Assembly: GCA_029721435.1 (NCBI GenBank)
Contig: CM056576.1
Span: forward strand, 114,494,666-114,558,665
Direction of reading: 5' to 3'
DNA: 64,000 nucleotides
From: Gymnothorax reevesii
Lineage: Eukaryota > Chordata > Actinopteri > Anguilliformes > Muraenidae
Position 1 is the first letter of the stretch, and the number at the start of each line of letters is the position of its first letter. The position numbers and the translations under genes are program-made. Shown in pieces: positions 33,953-45,367 of the stretch. Under the pieces are notes generated by a model, which was not told the origin of the DNA, ran no database searches, and saw only the letters and a program-made list of their open reading frames with translations.

Positions 33953-34355
33953 GTACACATCACATATTATATTCATCTGCAATGAAGTATTTGCCAGCAA
34001 ATTATTGGTATCCAGATTTACTTTAACAAGATGGTGAAAATAATAATCAATCAGGAACACAACTGTCCAGCCATGCTTTTTGGTATTCGTTTGAATATCG
34101 AGTCAAGATTTGAAGAATGAATCCTGCAGTAATCTGGACCAGGTCCTTTAATTATGTCAGTTTATATCGGCTTGAATTCTTAAATAGTAAATCAGTTTTT
34201 AATTTGGGGAAAAAATTGCAAATATGAAGCACAATGTGGTTAAATTGTAAAGGTTTAGCTCAATAAGGTTATAAATGTCTTTGTCAAACTATAATAAGAT
34301 GGCCAGGAAATCAGCATTTAACACTTCAGTTTTTGATTGTGAGTAAAATACTGTG

Positions 34356-34415
34356 TGAATAATAATAACAGGAAGCTCATCTTTGGGTCTGGAACAGCAC
34401 TGTGGGTTCAGCCAG
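34356..34415 (+). CDS. TRAJ: TRAJ segment J45 (block C copy 3)
   Basis: TRAJ reading NNNNRKLIFGSGTALWVQP. 12-RSS: nonamer agtttttga (34328-34336), 12-base spacer, heptamer tactgtg (34349-34355). Donor is the less common gtacgt with G overhang, shared with J51. Confidence 0.9.
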
Positions 34416-35655
34416 GTACGTTGTAAAGGTGCCAACATCTTTTTTGGAAGAGGAAAAGTGTGTCTAATTGAATAGATTTTTACTTTTGTATATTACAAGA
34501 ATGTTACAATAGCTTGATCTTATCAGCATGTCTTTGTTCTTCAAACTTTCACTCATACTAATGTTTGATTTTATTTAAGAGCTTAAAAAATAGTGCTTGG
34601 TTCAAAGAAGACCTGGAATTCTTTGTAAAATATACATTTGCTTGATCAAGGCCGTGGTGTTGTTGCATGCATTTGACAATCATTTGACGTGGTGAAAAGG
34701 AAAACAGTTTTGCATTAATCAGTGTCCCAAGTATGACAAACATGATATTTATATTGGTTTCTATCTTAAACTTTGTTAAGTTCACGTAATGAATAGTTTA
34801 TAGTTTGAGTACTTTGCAATATTTCGCATATTCAGCTAAATTAAATTCTATTATAAGACCCAATCATGCTCTTCATCAGTTTTTGTCAAATTATGGTCCT
34901 CAAAGTCCAAGAGCAGCTGGTTTACCATCTTCCCTTTACCTGGTAATAAGATGTCTGACATAATTGACTAATCGCTCAGTTAATTGGTTAATTACCTGAG
35001 AGAAAAGAATCTGAGTTGATTTTGGATGAGAGGTCTAGATTTGATGATCTTAGCTTTATATAACAGGTCACTGATTATGGAATACTTTAGGAAAAACTTT
35101 GATTGTCTGGAGTGAATAGAATAACAAACTAACCTGCTAATCTGTTGAAAGGTCTGTGCCTGTGAATTGATGTAAATTTGCTCAATGTCATGGATTGTTT
35201 ATTGCTGTGTCTGGGTCTCCAGACAGATTCTGTAAATTGATATGACTGCAGAAATATTTAGTTTACATCAATTTAATTTAGAATCGGGCAGTATGTCCTG
35301 CATTAAACCTAAATATTATAAATATTATTCTTTTCATGGCTGGTGATGTTCTGCAATAGCTATATGGCTGCTAAAGTGTTGTAGTGTAACTGAATATTCT
35401 GATCTACTCACTAAACCAGTTAACTTTCTTGTAGTACAGCACATGCATAAAGTCAGGTGATCTAGGCAGTCATGCCAACAAATGGCTTTATTTTTTAATT
35501 GAGTTGCGCCACATAGAGTTACAATTTGACACATATGCAGAAAACACGCAGAAGGCGATCACATGGTCAGCTCTTCATGGCAAGAGCAATCTATTTGGCA
35601 TGCTGTTGCTATATTTTGAGTGCTAGAGGATAATTCATGGGGCCTGAGAGCTCTT
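34416..35655. other. spacer J45-J46
   Basis: No J, RSS or recognisable element seen. Part near 35430-35530 resembles the region upstream of J57. Confidence 0.4.
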
Positions 35656-35683
35656 TGTTTTTGCGCCACCATAAACCACAGTG

Positions 35684-35740
35684 TGAATAACTATGGCAAG
35701 ATATTATTTGGATCTGGAACTGAAGTAATTACCATTGCAA
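35684..35740 (+). CDS. TRAJ: TRAJ segment J46
   Basis: TRAJ reading NNYGKILFGSGTEVITIA. 12-RSS: nonamer tgtttttgc (35656-35664), 12-base spacer, heptamer cacagtg (35677-35683). Donor gtaagt. Relative of J57. Confidence 0.92.
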
Positions 35741-35822
35741 GTAAGTTAAACTAGTATGTGACATAATATTGTGATATTATGTGTTTTATATGGTCCGATA
35801 GTCACTTGATATCTAAATAATT

Positions 35823-36061
35823 GAGTTTGAAAATATTGCTTTGGCTCTTAAAGAGCATGTGATTGAAAGTGATAGCCCGTCAGATCCACGATTCAAAGAT
35901 AAACTGCAAAACATAGTTTCTTTCAAAAGTATTGGTCGTCAACTTTTGAAGGTATCTTTATCAATTGCTCAAGAAGACTTAAAGAGCAGCTATATGGAGG
36001 CAATACCACCAAAAGGTGTACGTCACTTTTTGGAATGGTTTGTCAAAGAATCAGAGGGCGA
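35823..36061 (+). other. unidentified open stretch beside Tc1 relic
   Basis: About 80 codons stay open (start codon at 35841), reading like a soluble globular protein piece: DPRFKDKLQNIVSF early, then GVRHFLEWFVKESEGE. No family recognised. It has no J features and ends where Tc1-like sequence begins, so it is probably part of a mobile element or a captured exon rather than a host gene. Confidence 0.35.
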
Positions 36062-36372
36062 GACTGCAATTTGCAAATAATTACAGCGATTTACCTCAAG
36101 AGTTCTGGAACAAAGTTTTACGGAATGATAAGTCAATGATTAACTTCTACCAAAGTTATGGAAAGGCCAATGTGTGATGAAAGTGTCATTGCTTGAGCTT
36201 GCCTGCTTCTAGAGTGCACTTATCAATCTTTATTTTTGATTTAACTCATAATGATAGCAGCAAAATGAGTTCAAAAGTCTGCAGGAACATTCTGTCCGCC
36301 AACTTAAAGAGAAATACATCCAGACTTAACTTCATTATGCAGCAAGAATTTACTCCCACGAGTCTCCCTTTT
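36062..36372 (+). mobile_element. Tc1-like transposase relic
   Basis: With two frameshifts the translation follows the Tc1/mariner DDE transposase: RLQFANNYSDLPQEFWNKV, a decayed W-D-E region (RNDKS), then VCRNILSANLKRNTSRL and FIMQQEFTP where the family has FxQQDNDPKH. No ends were found and it is inactive. Confidence 0.7.
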
Positions 36373-36905
36373 AATACATTTGCTCACTGAAAGATTTGAG
36401 GGTCTGATATAAATGGTGTTGTTCTATGACTGATATCAGTGGTATGATCTATGAGGTTTAATATATCTAGGCATTTATCCCAGGACATAAATGCCAAAAT
36501 TCTGAACTCTTATCTCAGATTCATCTTTTGATCTTGACCTCAAATGTATTGTGTATTTTAAAACGCAAAGGAAATGGTCTTGATGTTCCAACATTTTTGA
36601 AGTGAACTGTTGCTCAGAACTTCTGGTAGGGATTCATTGGCTTAGTTTTCAGAAATAAAAATTAGTGGTGATACCACAGACTAGATGTGTCTTTGATAAT
36701 GTTACAGAAAATGTTTCAGTAGAAATTATAATGATGCATAACATTTTACAGGGTACTGTTGTCAGTGTAAAATCAACTGTTTGGACGAGACCTATAGGAA
36801 TAATCTCATAATTTATTTGAAGTAATATCACTTAGTCAGTGTTGAGTGACCACAAAGCATATTTGCTCATTGAAATATATACTTAATCTGCCTCTAGCCA
36901 TGGCT
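36373..36905. other. spacer before J47
   Basis: Nothing recognised beyond AT-rich spacer. Confidence 0.4.
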
Positions 36906-36933
36906 TGTTTTTGTTATGAAACAACAGACTGTG

Positions 36934-36990
36934 TGAAGGATAATATCAAGATTGTATTTGGATCAGGGACACAACTCCTTGTTTTGCCAA
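36934..36990 (+). CDS. TRAJ: TRAJ segment J47 (block D copy 1)
   Basis: TRAJ reading KDNIKIVFGSGTQLLVLP. 12-RSS: nonamer tgtttttgt (36906-36914), 12-base spacer, heptamer gactgtg (36927-36933). Donor gtaagt. Sister J52. Confidence 0.92.
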
Positions 36991-37472
36991 GTAAGTGGTA
37001 GAAAGCATATAATAAAACAGAAGCATGCATCATATTGTCAGTAGTTTTTTTTTTTTTTTGACAATTTGAGGGTTTTTCTTTTTTTGGGACCATATATTAC
37101 TTCAATTTTCCTGGGCCTTATTTTATGCAACTGTGGTCAACAGATCAATTACAATGTGAACATGTTGCATTCTTTAACTGTCAATTTTTATTGAATTATG
37201 CTTGGCAGCATCATCAGTTTCTCTAATGAACAGAAATGTACTTTGTGAAATCAAATTTGATTTTTATAAATCTGGTTTATGTCAGATAAATTGGACATTA
37301 AATGGAGACATTACAGCTTTGCAATGTTCAAGTCTGAGCAAATTATTTGCTTGATTGTGGAATAATGGGCAAAAATGAAATGTCACACCACTTGTTGGCA
37401 ATGGTGATGGTGTGGATGCTTAATCTCTGTGCAAGGTGTAGTAGAGAATTTGATTGCCCTCGTTATACTGTG

Positions 37473-37535
37473 TGACTGCATCTGGTGACTATAGACTCAT
37501 TTTTGGAGAAGGCACCAAATTAACGATTGAATCAA
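37473..37535 (+). CDS. TRAJ: TRAJ segment J48 (block D copy 1)
   Basis: TRAJ reading TASGDYRLIFGEGTKLTIES. 12-RSS: nonamer agaatttga (37445-37453), 12-base spacer, heptamer tactgtg (37466-37472). Donor gtaagt. Sister J53. Confidence 0.92.
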
Positions 37536-38406
37536 GTAAGTAATCATTATTCATCACGCAAATGGTCTGCATCAGTGAGAATCAGATTATTTTAATTGAG
37601 GAAATCTTATATGCTCATTAATTCAGACGTTCTAATCTTACACACGCATTAGTATTTGAAAGATATGTATGTGCGTCTTGTTCAATTGTCAAAGAAAGTA
37701 CAGGTGGTGCCAGTAATTTGACTTTAATATCCAAACTTTGTAGCTCTCAAACTTGCAGGAATACCTGAAAAATACTAATTTTACCTGTTGTATTTACAAT
37801 CAGAATAAACAAGAATAAATAAGAATGAATAAGACAGGTAGATGCTCTCTAACTACAAAGCAAATTAATGTTTGCCCAGTTGATCACAAGGTTATTTACT
37901 AATTACCAATCTACACCAGCCTGTTGGAATTTTATTTTTTAATTAAACAGAAATAAATTAGTAAAGCAATGTTGGTTGATTTTAAGGACTAATGCTCATT
38001 TTTACTATTGTATTTATTCCGATCAAGCTGTAATTAAGTCTTTTATTACATTGTTGCTCACTACAGTCGGGAAAAACACTTGCATGGTCAAGTCATGTGG
38101 ATCCAGCATGGGTTCCATGCAAATAATCGTAAATAATGCAAAAACTCATGCTGTTGTGTTCATCCAGATGAAAATGCACAGCCCATAGTTTAATGGATTT
38201 CATAGTTTGATGGATGACTACATGAGAAGAAATTTAAAAAATAAAAATAATATATGATCGGTAATACATATGATTAATTAGAGTGATTGAAATATACATT
38301 GTATCTCATTCAGTACTAAGTCATAAAGCGCATGCCTGAAGTGTACTTAAAAGATAACGCAGAATTACTAATCACATCCATATGAGCCATTTAAGGATGT
38401 TAGTAA
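37536..38406. other. spacer J48-J49
   Basis: Contains a relative of the block C spacer stretch (about 37976-38190). No J seen. Confidence 0.45.
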
Positions 38407-38434
38407 GGTTTTTGCTAGGATTGCGTAGGCTGTG

Positions 38435-38497
38435 TGAATACTGGAAGCACTGGAAAACTGGTGTTTGGCTCTGGGACCAGTGTAACTGTGGAATCAA
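38435..38497 (+). CDS. TRAJ: TRAJ segment J49 (block D copy 1)
   Basis: TRAJ reading NTGSTGKLVFGSGTSVTVES. 12-RSS: nonamer ggtttttgc (38407-38415), 12-base spacer, heptamer ggctgtg (38428-38434). Donor gtaaga. Sister J54. Confidence 0.92.
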
Positions 38498-39340
38498 GTA
38501 AGATAATATTTTTTATTTTTGAATGCATTGATGATGCAATTTGTTGACTGACAAACTTTATATGGATTTGTTTTACTTCGAACAATCAGGAATGCTACCG
38601 TAGCTTTAGTTATGAAGTGAGGGGACTATGCTGATTTGAGAAAGATGGTCCGAGTGAGCCATGTTAATGCTTACAGCACAGTTCATGGGCTGGGTTCACT
38701 GAATTCTGGAAACACTAATGAACCTGGTAGTGAACCGGAAATGCTGATGGGGTCATCTGTAAAAAAGTAGTCAATACTATGCCTGAGCAAGTTACAACAG
38801 ATGATTAGTGGATGGTCTGGCTAAGTCTGAAGCTAAGCCTGTCCTTCCTCCCTCTTGAACTGTAAAAATGAATAAACATAATTTTCTCAATCTGTGTAAT
38901 GTTTGGCCATATGCAAGCAACCCACAGAATTAGGCCATGCTAAACTGGGAATTTAGCAACTGTACTTCAGCTGTGTGATAACTGTATTTGGCTTCAGTTT
39001 CCTTTCCTGTAAAGTATTCAGTGAAAATGTATGTCTTATTGGATTCATATTCACAGTTTTGGCATTATATCAACAAAGAACATTAATGATGTGGAAAACT
39101 GAATGAAAATTTCAACAAAATTTCAGTACTAGAAGCCCAGCTAGTAGACTATTGGGCCATCACGCAGGTGACATATGGATTTGCTTGATGCATGTTGCTA
39201 GCATATGACAAGTAATCAGTAAAAGCTCCATATACTGTGTTATAAATACAATTATCAGTTGTCCACTGTTTACCATATAGTGAAATTCAGTATAGTCACC
39301 AGTCAGTCAAGACGATCATCTACGCAGAATCATAATATGG
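38498..39340. other. spacer J49-J50
   Basis: Spacer shared with 41550-42246 (block D copy 2). Nothing else recognised. Confidence 0.5.
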
Positions 39341-39368
39341 TGTTTATGAACCTAGAGTACATACTGTG

Positions 39369-39428
39369 TGAATGGTTATGGCCAGAAACTGGAGTTTGGA
39401 AAGGGAACAAGGCTCTTAGTTGAACAGA
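39369..39428 (+). CDS. TRAJ: TRAJ segment J50 (block D copy 1)
   Basis: TRAJ reading NGYGQKLEFGKGTRLLVEQ. 12-RSS: nonamer tgtttatga (39341-39349), 12-base spacer, heptamer tactgtg (39362-39368). Donor gtgagt. Sister J55. Confidence 0.92.
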
Positions 39429-39512
39429 GTGAGTTACTGTCTTTCTCAAGTACTCATAATTTATCTCTATTTATGCATTATATATGTATCTACAAAAGTA
39501 ATCAAGTCAATG

Positions 39513-39658
39513 AGATGAATAATTTGCCAGCTAGCATGCGAACTCTTTTTGCCATTTAATTGATAAATTCAAGCTTCTACTGTAACCGTACCATGTGTGA
39601 GTCAGTAATTTAATGGCAAAAAAAACGTTAGCATGCTAGTTAGCAAATTATTCATCCC
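39513..39658. repeat. hairpin-forming inverted repeat
   Basis: Two arms of about 48 bases pair: GATGAATAATTTGCCAGCTA on the left against TAGTTAGCAAATTATTCATC on the right, continuing through AGCATGC and the TTTAATGGCAAA region. Likely a MITE. Only one arm is visible at the matching place after J55 (about 42395-42445). Confidence 0.7.
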
Positions 39659-40032
39659 ATTGACGCTGCCCAATAGAAATGAACGCAAGTGATGGTTAAC
39701 ACTTAACAGCTGGATGGTTGTTACCGTTGAAAAGATACTGATTGAAGTTTGCCAGTGAACGGAATCTGACCAATTGTGATGCGAAAATGATGTATTATAT
39801 GTGTGTAATATCAAACTTGAATGACATCGCTGTATTACACCCATGCAATTTTTTATGATTTATGAGATAAACATTTTTATTTGTGGAAAAAAAATCATTA
39901 AGATGAAAGATGGCCCAGGTAAAATATAAAGACTAAGCATTAAAAGGTCATAGGCCCTTGAAAAATTACATTAAACTAACATTAAAATCAGCATTACGCC
40001 CTTTAGTTTTTGATTTTCAGTGAAACACTGTG

Positions 40033-40092
40033 TGTATGCCAACAACAACAAGCTAATTTTCGGGTCTGGAACAGGACTGTGGGTTCAACCAG
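40033..40092 (+). CDS. TRAJ: TRAJ segment J51 (block D copy 1)
   Basis: TRAJ reading YANNNKLIFGSGTGLWVQP. 12-RSS: nonamer agtttttga (40005-40013), 12-base spacer, canonical heptamer cactgtg (40026-40032). Donor gtacgc with G overhang. Sister J56. Confidence 0.9.
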
Positions 40093-40385
40093 GTACGCTT
40101 TGGTGATGCATTTATCATTCTTTTTTTATTACAAAAAGGGTGTATAATTTAAGATAATTGTGTTGTATATTTCCCCCATTGTTCCAAGAATGTGTTGAGT
40201 TTATTCAGTGGTTAGTGTTAAATCATCTGTTTGGATCAAAGCTAAAAAAAAAAAAAATCTTATTTCATATCTTATGAGAAGTAACATCACTCTATCAGTC
40301 TTGATTTTCCACAAAGCATATTTGCTCATTTAAATATTAACTTAATCTGCCTCTGCCCATTTTGGTAATGAAATGTCAGACGGTG

Positions 40386-40442
40386 TGAGGAGTAATATCA
40401 AGATTGTTTTTGGATCGGGGACACAACTACTTGTGTTGCCAA
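40386..40442 (+). CDS. TRAJ: TRAJ segment J52 with weak RSS (block D copy 2)
   Basis: TRAJ reading RSNIKIVFGSGTQLLVLP, open and with donor gtaagt. The RSS is poor: nonamer cattttggt (40358-40366), 12-base spacer, heptamer gacggtg (40379-40385). Probably rarely used; its sister J47 has a good RSS. Confidence 0.8.
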
Positions 40443-40911
40443 GTAAGTGGGTGAAAGCATAAAATAAAACATTTATTGTGAGTATTTTTTCAATAATTCA
40501 AGGTTCTTTTTGAGATAATATGTTACTCAAATTTTCCTGGCTTTATTCTATATAATGCTGGTTATTAGGTTAATGACAATGTTAACATCTTGCATTCTCT
40601 ATCTCTCATTATTTCTTCACAGAAATATTCTTAAGATGGCCTTGTTAGAATTATGCATGGCTGCATCATCTATTTTTCCAATGAAACAAACACACTTTTT
40701 AAAATTAAAATTAATTTTTATAATTCAGGTTTGCGGCAGATAAAATGGACATTAAATGGAGACATTGTTCAAGTTTGAGCAAATTATTTGCTAGATTGTG
40801 GAATAATAGCCAAAAATGAAATGTCACACCAATTGTTGGCAATGGTGATGATAAGGATGCTTAATCCATGGGCAGCGGTGTAGAGATTTTGATTGCCTTT
40901 GTTATACTGTG

Positions 40912-40977
40912 TGACTGCATCTGGTGTTGGCTATAACCTCATTTTTGGGGAAGGCACCAGATTGACTATTGAATCAA
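40912..40977 (+). CDS. TRAJ: TRAJ segment J53 (block D copy 2)
   Basis: TRAJ reading TASGVGYNLIFGEGTRLT then IES. 12-RSS: nonamer agattttga (40884-40892), 12-base spacer, heptamer tactgtg (40905-40911). Donor gtaagt. Confidence 0.93.
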
Positions 40978-41486
40978 GTAAGTTACCACTATTCACTACG
41001 CAATTATTAAACTGTAAAAAGTTTGGATCTCTGAGAATCTTATTATTTTGATTAGGGAACTCTAACTGATATGCTGACCAATTTAGACCTTTAAATCTTA
41101 TTTACTTATGCATATATAATATGTAAGACACGTATGTACATTTTATTCAATTGGCATACAAAGTACATGTAGTGCCAGTGATTTGCCTCTAATATCCAAA
41201 CTTAGTAGCTCTCAAACTTGCAGGAATGCCTGGAAAATACTAATTTTACCTGTTGTATTTACAATAGGAACAGAATAAACAGGACAGGTAGATGCCTGCT
41301 AACTAGATAGCAAATATATATATGATTAATTGGAGTTATTAAAATATGCATTGTATTGCAATCAGAAGTAAGTCCTAAAGCGCATACCTGAAGTGTAATT
41401 GTAAGATAATGCTTATTGATTGATCGCATCTTTATGAGCCATTTCCGGATATTTATAGGGTTTTTGCAAGGGTTGTGTAGGCTGTG

Positions 41487-41549
41487 TGAATACTGGAAGT
41501 GTTGGAAAACTGGTGTTTGGCTATGGAACCAGAGTAACTGTGGAACTGA
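41487..41549 (+). CDS. TRAJ: TRAJ segment J54 (block D copy 2)
   Basis: TRAJ reading NTGSVGKLVFGYGTRVTVEL. 12-RSS: nonamer ggtttttgc (41459-41467), 12-base spacer, heptamer ggctgtg (41480-41486). Donor gtgaga. Confidence 0.92.
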
Positions 41550-42274
41550 GTGAGATAATATTTTCTATTTTTGATTGCATTGATGATTGTCTTGAGGGAC
41601 AAAAGTGCTATGGACTTGCTGTACTTAGAACAATTAGGAGTGCTGCCGTAGCTTTAGTTATATGAAGTGTGAAGACTATGTTGATTTAAGTGAGATGGTC
41701 AGAGTGAGCCAGGTTAGAGCACAGTTCATGGACTGTGTTCACTGAATACTGTGAACAGTAACGAGCCTGGGGGTGATTCAGAAATGCAAATAGGGTCATT
41801 TGTTAAAAAAACTAGTCCTGAGAAAGTTACAATAGATGATTACTGCCTTGGTCTGGCCAAGTCTGAAGCTAAGTCTGTCCTCCTTCCTCCCTCTAGAAAC
41901 TTAACAATTAATAAACATCATTTTGTCTACCTGTTTAATGTTTTGCCATATGCAAGCAACCTACAGATCTAGGGTCAGTAACTGAACTGGATATTTAGCT
42001 ACTGTTCTTCAGCTGTGTGATGACTATTTGGCTTCAGTTTCCTTTACTGTACAGTATTCAATGAAAATTTATGTCTTATTGGATTCATGCTTGCTACATG
42101 TTGCTTGCATGTGACAAGCCATCAGTAAAAGCACCACATACTGCGTGATATACATACTCATCAGTTGTCAGCTGTATATCATACAGTGAAATTCAGTAAA
42201 GTCATCAGTAAGTGAAGACGATCATCTATGTATAATCATAATATGGCGTTTATGAATCAGGTGTTCATACGGTG

Positions 42275-42334
42275 TGAATGGTTATAGCCAGAAAATGGAG
42301 TTTGGAAAGGGAACAAGACTCTTTGTTGGACAGA
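42275..42334 (+). CDS. TRAJ: TRAJ segment J55 (block D copy 2)
   Basis: TRAJ reading NGYSQKMEFGKGTRLFVGQ. 12-RSS: nonamer cgtttatga (42247-42255), 12-base spacer, weak heptamer tacggtg (42268-42274). Donor gtaagt. Confidence 0.85.
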
Positions 42335-42792
42335 GTAAGTTCTCAAGTACTCAATTTATTTCCACTATAAATGCATGAAATATTTAGTTAACGAGATGAA
42401 TAATTTGCTAGTTAGCATGCTAACTCTTCTCACCATTTAATTGTGAATAAACTGCCTACTAGAAGTGAACACTAGTCATTGTTAGCAGTTAACAGCAGGA
42501 TTGGTAATTTTACTGTTGCAAATATATTCATTGACGTTTGTCAATGAACGGAATCTGACCAATCGAATGCGAGAAAGCTGTAGCTATTACATGTGTGTAA
42601 TATCCAACATGGCCATTTACACTGATTTTTCATAATTTATGGGATAAATATTTTATTCCTGGAGAAAGATAAAAATTACCAACATGAAAGATAGCCAATG
42701 TAAACTTCAAGGATAGCCTGGAAAAGTTTGGTTAGCTAATATTTAAATCAGCATTACTTCCTTTAGTTATTGATATTCTGTGAAATACTGTG

Positions 42793-42846
42793 TGTATGGC
42801 AACAAGCTAATCTTCGGGTCTGGAACAAGACTGTTGGTTCAAACAG
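42793..42846 (+). CDS. TRAJ: TRAJ segment J56 (block D copy 2)
   Basis: Short TRAJ reading YGNKLIFGSGTRLLVQT; two codons shorter than sister J51. 12-RSS: nonamer agttattga (42765-42773), 12-base spacer, heptamer tactgtg (42786-42792). Donor gtatca is weak. Confidence 0.85.
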
Positions 42847-44047
42847 GTATCATACGATGATTAATTTATTGTTCATTTTAGATAAAAAGTGTGTTGAATT
42901 GAAGAAAATTGTACTTTATATTTCCCCCATCATTCCAGGAATGCCTTGAGTTTATTTAACATGTCTTTATTTGACCGTTAAACATTAAGTCACTTTTAAA
43001 TGCCTCTTCTGTCTATAGTAAGAACTGCTTAAGTGTGATTGGTTTGAGTGATTGATTTTAATCTGAACTGGTGTTATTAAAAAAAAAAAAACATAATGCT
43101 GTTTGATCCAGGCTATAATTTTATTGCTTCCATTTGACAGTCATTTTGCACAGTGCAAACAGACGCTAGAATAGTATTAAGGAATTAGAGTTACATTACT
43201 GTATGGCCTAGGGGAGACATATAAAAGGCTTTTTTTGGTTTCCATATGAAGCTTCATCAGGAACATTTGATCAGTAGATTTGCTGTCGAAATCTTTTCAA
43301 AAGTAATTTATATTCACAGTTCAATGGAATTCCTTCCTCGGGCATGACTTGATCCTTAAAGTACCGTAAAAGATGATGGATCAATTTAGAAATAACATCA
43401 GTTGTCTTGAATACCTTTCATTACAAGGTGGTTGACCTCTTAGGATGTAAATTTTTTTCCATACTCAAGAAAGGCTTTGAAAATTACAATGGAAAATGGT
43501 TGACTGGCATTGGTCATTTAGTGCAGTGACTGGGTCATCTGACATACTCTGCGGTAAGCCTGCACAAGAATATGAGCACCTTGTCATCACTTAATTGACT
43601 GAGTGTCATCATCTGTCGCCGGCAATTTGGAATAATAACTTCGTTATCATTGATTGATAGCATGGATCACTGAGACAAAAGTTTCTGATACAAGCTTCGG
43701 GCAAGATCACGGAAAGAGTGCGACTTACGATGAAAATGACTTTTTAGTGTAAAGTATTGCAAAAATGATAAATATAATAATAAGTTTTTCATTTAAACCA
43801 ATTTCACAACCGTTAAACACCGTCAATTTATGGTGACTCCCTCATAACAGATTATGAAGTCGACCTGGGTCTTACTCTCCCATACCCATGGCGATGAATA
43901 CAGACCATGATGCCCATACAGTGGAGCCCATATGGTTGAATCAGATGGGCACGTGTAGTAGGCAGTCAGCTGGTCAGCTTTTGATGGGTTCAGCCCTCTA
44001 TTTGACATTTTGTATTGGAGTTCCTATCACAGAAATATGTCATGCTT
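42847..44047. other. spacer J56-J57
   Basis: Poly-A run near 43079. No J, RSS or recognised element. Confidence 0.4.
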
Positions 44048-44075
44048 TGTTTTTGCCCCACCCTGAATCAGAGTG

Positions 44076-44132
44076 TGAATGACTACAACAAGATAATATT
44101 TGGATCTGGAACAGATGTTACAGTTCTTGCAA
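44076..44132 (+). CDS. TRAJ: TRAJ segment J57
   Basis: TRAJ reading NDYNKIIFGSGTDVTVLA. 12-RSS: nonamer tgtttttgc (44048-44056), 12-base spacer, weak heptamer cagagtg (44069-44075). Donor gtgagt. Relative of J46. Confidence 0.87.
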
Positions 44133-44516
44133 GTGAGTAGGACTGGGAGCAATATTAATGCATTTCAATACTATTAAGAACTCCGTCATTCAATAGCTGG
44201 AACATTTAATTTTTATGAAAGTATTGTTTTACCTACTGCTAAAATAAAGAAACTGCTCAGAATCATGATACTGTATACGTTAATCCATCAAATTTTAAAG
44301 TAAATATTTAAGCACGTTATATAAAACAATCTGACTTTCGTGGAAAGGAAAATTATGGATAGCAATCCCAAACTAAAAACTCTTAGAGTAACAGTTTGCA
44401 TTAGTCCAAAAAAGACCAGACAGTCCATACAGTCATATTAACTGATTTTCAATGAAACACTTAATTCTTTAAATGTATATTTCATGTGTGTGTAGCCGTG
44501 GTAGGTTTTGACTGTG

Positions 44517-44569
44517 AGAAGGATAATATATTCCATTCAGTTCAGGGATTCACATCCATGTACTTCCAA
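44517..44569 (+). pseudogene. TRAJ: TRAJ pseudogene, J47-like
   Basis: Heptamer gactgtg (44510-44516), a KDN start and a gtaagt donor survive, but the FGSG core is lost and no good nonamer lies at the right distance. Confidence 0.65.
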
Positions 44570-45061
44570 GTAAGTTCAGCTGAAAACATAAAATTGAAGC
44601 ATGTATTGTGAATACATTGTAGCTGATTCTTTTAAATACTTGTAAATATCCAATGTGAATTGGACTGCAATGTAACAATGCGCTGAAAATACCTTTGCTG
44701 GTAACTGTCTGTCTCTAACTGACAAAAGTTTCTGCTTCAGTCAAAAGTTCATAATTCGGAGATAACTACCATGAATAACATACGAATAAGCAGCTGATGT
44801 TACTATGAATGAAAATAAATTTGTGTATTTGCATGCATGGGGGGGGGGAGCGGTGATGAATAATGTGTATAAGTTGAATAGAGTAACATGTTGATGTATC
44901 ACTTGACATAATTAAGCAATTTCAAATTGATTCATCTCAACCAGCGTGTCTTTCTGGACTGTTCAGGTGGATACTAATATATTTCAGATGAAGAAAAACA
45001 GTTAGAAATCATGCACAGTTGTTGGCATGGGAAAGTATTTGTCAAAGAGCTTATGCTTGTG

Positions 45062-45124
45062 TGAATAGCAACTACAAGTTTTATTTTGGACGTGGCACTT
45101 CCCTTGTGGTCCAGGCTAAAGTTA
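45062..45124 (+). CDS. TRAJ: TRAJ segment J58
   Basis: TRAJ reading NSNYKFYFGRGTSLVVQAKV. 12-RSS: nonamer agtatttgt (45034-45042), 12-base spacer, weak heptamer gcttgtg (45055-45061). Donor gtaagt. The 3' end is longer than usual. Confidence 0.85.
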
Positions 45125-45367
45125 GTAAGTATGATTGGAATTACCACAAAGATGTGATTACTTGACACACTGACCTGGCTCATTTTATAACCTGTTCGAA
45201 TCAATAAATGTATTTGTCAAAAATCTACTCCTTGCAAATACCATAGGGACATCCGTGGTTGAGTATGATTCAAATATTGTAATTCTGAGGCAGAAATTAT
45301 ATTATGTCTATTTGCTGAGAATATTTGATTATTTTGTCTATTTTTATTTGAGCTATCCTTTTTATAA

